Origin: CAZFQG01 sp964520785
GTDB taxonomy: Bacteria; Planctomycetota; Planctomycetia; Pirellulales; Thermoguttaceae
Assembly: GCA_964520785.1 (NCBI GenBank)
Contig: CAZFQG010000013.1
Span: 1 to 54,197, forward strand
Direction of reading: 5' to 3'
DNA: 54,197 nucleotides
A program made the translations under genes and the position numbers. Under the pieces are notes generated by a model, which saw nothing but the letters and a program-made list of their open reading frames with translations, ran no database searches and was not told where the DNA came from. Position 1 is the first letter of the stretch; each line of letters starts with the position of its first letter. Shown here in pieces: positions 50,839 to 54,197 of the stretch.

Positions 50839-51876
50839 ATGAATCGGTTCATCGTCAAGTCTTCTGGAAGCCTTGTCGTCGTTGGGGGGCTGGTCTTGGG
50901 GGTTGTCTCCACTTCCGTACTTCAAGCGTCCATCGTCACTTCCGTACTCACGACGACCCCGGCTTCTGGTTCGACGAACCGCTTGACTCTTAATGTTCAG
51001 GTGCCCATTTTCGGCGACAAGAACGTGACCGCCCGGGTCGAGGGCACGATCAACACGCGCCTGGAGATGCTCTTGAACCCATTCACCGGGACGCTATTGG
51101 ATGTCAGCGGTCTTGAGCTTACCGGTGGCCGTTGTCTTCTTTATGACGACAGTGACGGCGACCGTGTCTTGCAGTTGCGCTGGAGCATTCCTTTTCTCGC
51201 GAGTTTGAACGTCGACATCCAGAACCTGGCCTGCACTTTCGACACTCCAGACCCCTTCGGATCCATGTCCCCCACGACGAATCCGAGTATCTTCGAGTTT
51301 CCGACCGAAGAGCACGAGGTCATCATCAACGAGGGGACGGCCGTCGCGAAAGGGACCGGCCTGGCGGGTAGCGTCGATTACTCGTTCGATTTCAATGCCG
51401 AACCCATGAACGCCACGACGGAAGCAATCGGCAAGATCACGGTCGGAAATCCGACCGTCGCCGCGAATAAGGCGACATATACCGTGCAGATCGAGCTGCC
51501 CATCGCCGTGGATGAAGCGCTGCCGGTCGAGGGGCTTGGCGACGTCGTCATTACGGGAAGCGCAACGTTCAAGGCGGCGGGAACATTCGTCTATAACCTT
51601 ACCTCCGTCGGTCTTCCCGGCGATTTGAACGGCGATGGTTATGTCGGCTCGGCCGACCTGGACATTGTCCGAAGTAACTGGGGACAAAGCGTTACCCCCG
51701 GCTATCTGGCCGGTGGGGATTGCTCGGGAGATGGGAACGTCGGTTCGGCCGATCTGGACATCGTACGCGCGAATTGGGGGGCGGGTGCCCCACCAGCCTC
51801 GGCGGTGCCGGAGCCCTCCCTGTTCGCCGGATTTATGGCATTGTGTCTGGGAGGCGTCAGTCTCCGGAGACGGTAA
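50839..51876 (+). CDS. Secreted dockerin/PEP-CTERM protein
   Basis: Protein of 345 residues with a long signal peptide (KSSGSLVVVGGLVLGVVSTSVLQAS). Residues 30-255 form a beta-rich domain of unknown family (TLNVQVPIFGDKNVTARVEGTI, VSGLELTGGRCLLYDDSDGD, ATYTVQIELPIAVD). A dockerin repeat pair begins at 261 (GDLNGDGYVGSADLD, GDCSGDGNVGSADLD), and the protein ends with VPEP (323-326), a short hydrophobic stretch and RRR. The dockerin and anchor are closely similar to those of the lamin-tail protein at 5994, differing mainly at variable loop positions. Start chosen at 50839, where the signal peptide begins and AGAAGGGA lies upstream. Confidence 0.85.
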   Translation: MNRFIVKSSGSLVVVGGLVLGVVSTSVLQASIVTSVLTTTPASGSTNRLTLNVQVPIFGDKNVTARVEGTINTRLEMLLNPFTGTLLDVSGLELTGGRCLLYDDSDGDRVLQLRWSIPFLASLNVDIQNLACTFDTPDPFGSMSPTTNPSIFEFPTEEHEVIINEGTAVAKGTGLAGSVDYSFDFNAEPMNATTEAIGKITVGNPTVAANKATYTVQIELPIAVDEALPVEGLGDVVITGSATFKAAGTFVYNLTSVGLPGDLNGDGYVGSADLDIVRSNWGQSVTPGYLAGGDCSGDGNVGSADLDIVRANWGAGAPPASAVPEPSLFAGFMALCLGGVSLRRR

Positions 51877-52192
51877 CCCCTCGCGGGATTGGTTCGCTGT
51901 GATGAGCCTGCACCGGCCGTTCTTTCTTCGGAAAACTCGGCCCTCTTGTGTTCCGAATGCGGCATTCCAGGACCTAACACGCCGGTTCCCGGCGCTCGTT
52001 TTTTCTTGCCGCCTTGCCGCCGTGTCCTTTTCCGTTATTCCGGATAGTCTGAGTAGGTCGCAGCTTCTGCGAGTTTTAAACCAAACTTTTCCCCCTTTTG
52101 ACCCCCGTTTGTGAGTCCAACCCATCGTGGCGCAAGGGGTTGCGTTGTTTTTCCTTTGCATGAATGTAGCCACTAAATATAGGTTTTTGTCG
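51877..52192. other. Intergenic region leading to the insertion sequence
   Basis: No gene. The left part follows the dockerin protein; the right part is where the left end of the IS should be (about 52160), but I could not fix an inverted repeat. No strong terminator was seen. Confidence 0.4.
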
Positions 52193-52221
52193 TTGACGCG
52201 TTTTGTGGACATGCGTATTAT
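52193..52221 (+). promoter_or_regulatory. Sigma-70-like promoter of the transposase gene
   Basis: TTGACG (52193-52198), 17 bases, TATTAT (52216-52221). The predicted start of transcription falls at or within a base or two of the ATG at 52228, so the message would be leaderless. Confidence 0.55.
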
Positions 52222-52227
52222 TAAGTC

Positions 52228-53986
52228 ATGCCAAGAAGAAACGGTCCTGTTCATGTAGCCACCACGCGCAGAACCTACAAAGAGAAGGTCTACGAGACGC
52301 ACCTCCTCCGACGAACCTATCGCGAGGGGGCGAAGGTCAAGCATGAGACGCTGGGAAACCTTTCCCACCTGCCGCCCGATCTGATCGACACCATCCGGCG
52401 GGCTCGGTGGGGGGGAACCGCCGGCGGGAGGAGACTGGGAAATCGTTCGGTCCTTGCCGCACGGGCACGTGGCGGCCGTCTTGGCCGCCATGCGGGATGT
52501 GGGGCTGGAAGGGCTTCTCTTCTCGCGGCCGTCGCGAGAACGGACGATCGCGATCGCGATGATCGCCGCGCGGATCGTCGATCCACGGTCCAATCTGGCC
52601 ACGATCCGCTGCCTGAAGCGGGAGACGGCCACGACGAGCCTCTCCTTGGAACTCGGCCTGGAGGCGATCACGCAGAAGGAGCTCTACCGGGCCCTCGATT
52701 GGCTCTTGTCTCGACAGAATTCCATCGAGCGGAAACTGGCGAAGCGACACCTGAAGCACGGAACGCTCCTGCTTTACGACGTCAGTTCCAGCTACTACAC
52801 GGGCGAAACGGCGCATCTGGCCCAATACGGATACAGCCGCGACGGGAAGCGGGGATTCCCGCAGATCGTCTACGGTCTTCTGTGCGAACCGGAAGGGCGG
52901 CCGATCGCCATCGAAGTATTCGAAGGCAACACGTCCGACCCGAAGACCCTGTCCCGGCAGATCGAGAAGGTTCGAAAGCGATTCTCGATCGACCGCATCG
53001 TCCTGGTAGGAGACCGGGGAATGATTACCAGTGCGCGGATCGACGAGGAATTGCGTAATGTCGAGGGTTTGGACTGGATCACGGCCCTACGTTCGCAGAG
53101 CATTAAGAAACTGGCGGAGGAAGAGATCATCGAGCGGTCCCTGTTCGACGAGAAAGACCTGGCCGAGGTGACCTCGGACGATTTCCCCGGCGAGCGGCTG
53201 ATCGTCTGCCGCAACCCGCTCCTGGCGGACCGCCGCGCGCGCAAGCGCGAGGAGCTGGTCCAAGCGACGGAAAAGAAACTCGAAGAGATCGTCGCCGCGA
53301 CGGCCCGGAAGCAGCGTCCGCTGCGCGGGAAGGACAAGATCGGCGTTCGCGCGGGGACGGTCCTCAACCGCTACAAGGTCGGCAAGCATTTCATCCTCGA
53401 AATTGGCGAGAAGTCGTTCTCCTATCGCCGGAACGAGGCGAAGATTAACGAGGAGGCCGCGTTGGACGGCATCTACGTGGTCCGCACCAGCGTCGCCGCG
53501 GAATCGCTTTCTTCGGAAGAGACGGTCCGCGCGTATAAGAGCCTGGCGAAGGTGGAACGCGCGTTTCGTTCCTTGAAGACGGTCGACCTGAAAATCCGGC
53601 CGATCTTCCACCGGTTGGACGACCGGATTCGCGCGCACGTTTTCTCGTGCATGCTGGCGTATTACGTTGAATGGCACATGCGCCGGCGACTGGCGCCCTT
53701 ACTTTTCGACGATGAGGACCGCGAAGCGGCCGAGCGGACCCGCGAATCGATCGTCGCCCCCGCGCCCCGTTCCACGAAAGCGCGCCGCAAAGACGCGGAG
53801 AAAGAGACCGAAGACGGCTACGCGGTGGAGAGCTTCCAAACCCTCCTCGCCAATCTGGCCACGCTGGCGAAGAACCGGGTCCGCGTTCGCAATCCCTCGG
53901 GTGATTCGGCCCACGAATTCTACCTCCTCACTCAGGCCACCGCGCAACAGCAACGCGCCCTCGACCTGCTCGGCGCCAAGCCGTAG
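52228..53986 (+). pseudogene. IS1634-family transposase, frame broken at seven G
   Basis: The first 60 residues (ATTRRTYKEKVYETHLLRRTYREGAKVKHETLGNLSHLP) and the remaining 520 belong to one transposase of the IS1634 family but lie in different frames. They would join as RARWGEPPAGGDWEIV if the G run at 52409-52415 had six G instead of seven. The catalytic DDE core is intact downstream: LLLYDVSSSYYTG, GNTSDPKTL, VLVGDRGMI (second Asp) and the C-terminal AFRSLKTVDLKIRPIFHRLDDRI helix with Glu (E in VERAFRSL). Either the copy is dead, the ribosome or polymerase slips on the G run, or the base is a sequencing error. A separate start at the ATG 52454 would lack the N-terminus. Confidence 0.75.
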
Positions 53987-54197
53987 CCAGAACCGCGACA
54001 CCCGCCCCCGACGCAAGTCCCGAAAGCCCCAAAAGTTCCGCTCTCCCAAGGGGGAAAAGTCTGGATTAGCCCGAATTATTCACAACAATCCCCATTTCTA
54101 CCGAAACTAAAAGCCTCCCAGTGCGTTTAAGTGAAAGAAGGCCAGCCCTGTGAAGGTGTCAAATAGCGGTTTTTCTTTTGGCAAGAATCCGTGCGGT

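Larger units (their letters stand above)
52160..54160 (+). mobile_element. IS1634-family insertion sequence (ends approximate)
   Basis: Contains one transposase gene of the IS1634 family flanked by non-coding DNA. The ends are guessed: the left near ATGAATGTAGCCAC (about 52161), the right within 54100-54165. TAGGTTTTTGTC on the left and AGCGGTTTTTCTTTTG on the right are similar in the same, not inverted, orientation, so the right one could instead be the beginning of a second copy. Target duplications were not identified. Confidence 0.55.

Noticed and set aside
1..54197. CRISPR array or integron
   Set aside because: No regularly spaced direct repeats or attC-like arrays seen.

Overview
The window looks like a chromosomal segment of a GC-rich planctomycete (phylum Planctomycetota). 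The evidence is the gene families: secreted proteins ending in a dockerin type I repeat plus a PEP-CTERM anchor, a DUF1559-type protein, PQQ-propeller/LamG mosaics, Tat-exported Gfo/Idh/MocA and NIPSNAP proteins, a DUF4838 protein, GAF-HlyD and PqqD-M50-HlyD membrane proteins, and tandem clpP genes next to trigger factor. Assignment below phylum level cannot be made from the sequence alone. Several sigma-70-like promoters (TTGnnn, 16-17 bp, TAnnnT) can be read directly.

Layout. 1-5.6 kb: a frameshifted C-terminal remnant of an IS91-type transposase, then secreted sugar-related enzymes (Gfo/Idh/MocA oxidoreductase, a Tat-exported putative hydrolase, a fucosidase-like protein) and an FmdB-like zinc ribbon. 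6-9.2 kb: a lamin-tail/dockerin/PEP-CTERM surface protein, a DUF523-DUF1722 protein and a lone NarL-type response regulator. 9.6-12.6 kb: an ECF-transporter operon in which the substrate-binding S component is fused to a SAM-dependent methyltransferase, followed by EcfT and one EcfA; its leader contains strongly self-complementary segments, two of which are mutually exclusive. 12.7-14.6 kb: tRNA-Leu(CAA) abutting remains of a VapBC toxin-antitoxin pair, and an NCS2 purine permease. 14.8-21.2 kb: a probable operon of a 1374-residue PQQ/LamG/Rossmann mosaic, a NIPSNAP protein and a GntP permease. 21.2-27.6 kb: a DUF1559-like protein, a DUF4838 protein and a lipoprotein. 27.7-31.0 kb: clpP, clpP, tig and tRNA-Gly(GCC), reading leftwards.

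31.5-37.8 kb: an acidic FHA protein convergent with a three-gene operon (GAF-HlyD, HlyD, PqqD-M50-HlyD) that resembles a peptide or protein processing/export machine without an ABC ATPase. 38.2-42.2 kb: glycosyltransferase, esterase and a deacetylase-like secreted protein. 42.3-43.9 kb: a restriction-modification pair with an intact DNA methyltransferase but a BglII/BstYI-type endonuclease damaged by an internal deletion. 44.1-48.3 kb: hflX, rsgA and an FHA gene on one strand, diverging from a radical SAM gene. 48.3-54.2 kb: a large SEC-C/TPR protein, a second dockerin-PEP-CTERM protein and an IS1634-family insertion sequence whose transposase frame is broken at a run of seven G.

The most unusual items are the S-component/methyltransferase fusion with its structured leader, the GAF-HlyD/M50 operon, and the decaying restriction, toxin and transposase genes that mark the accessory parts of this segment.
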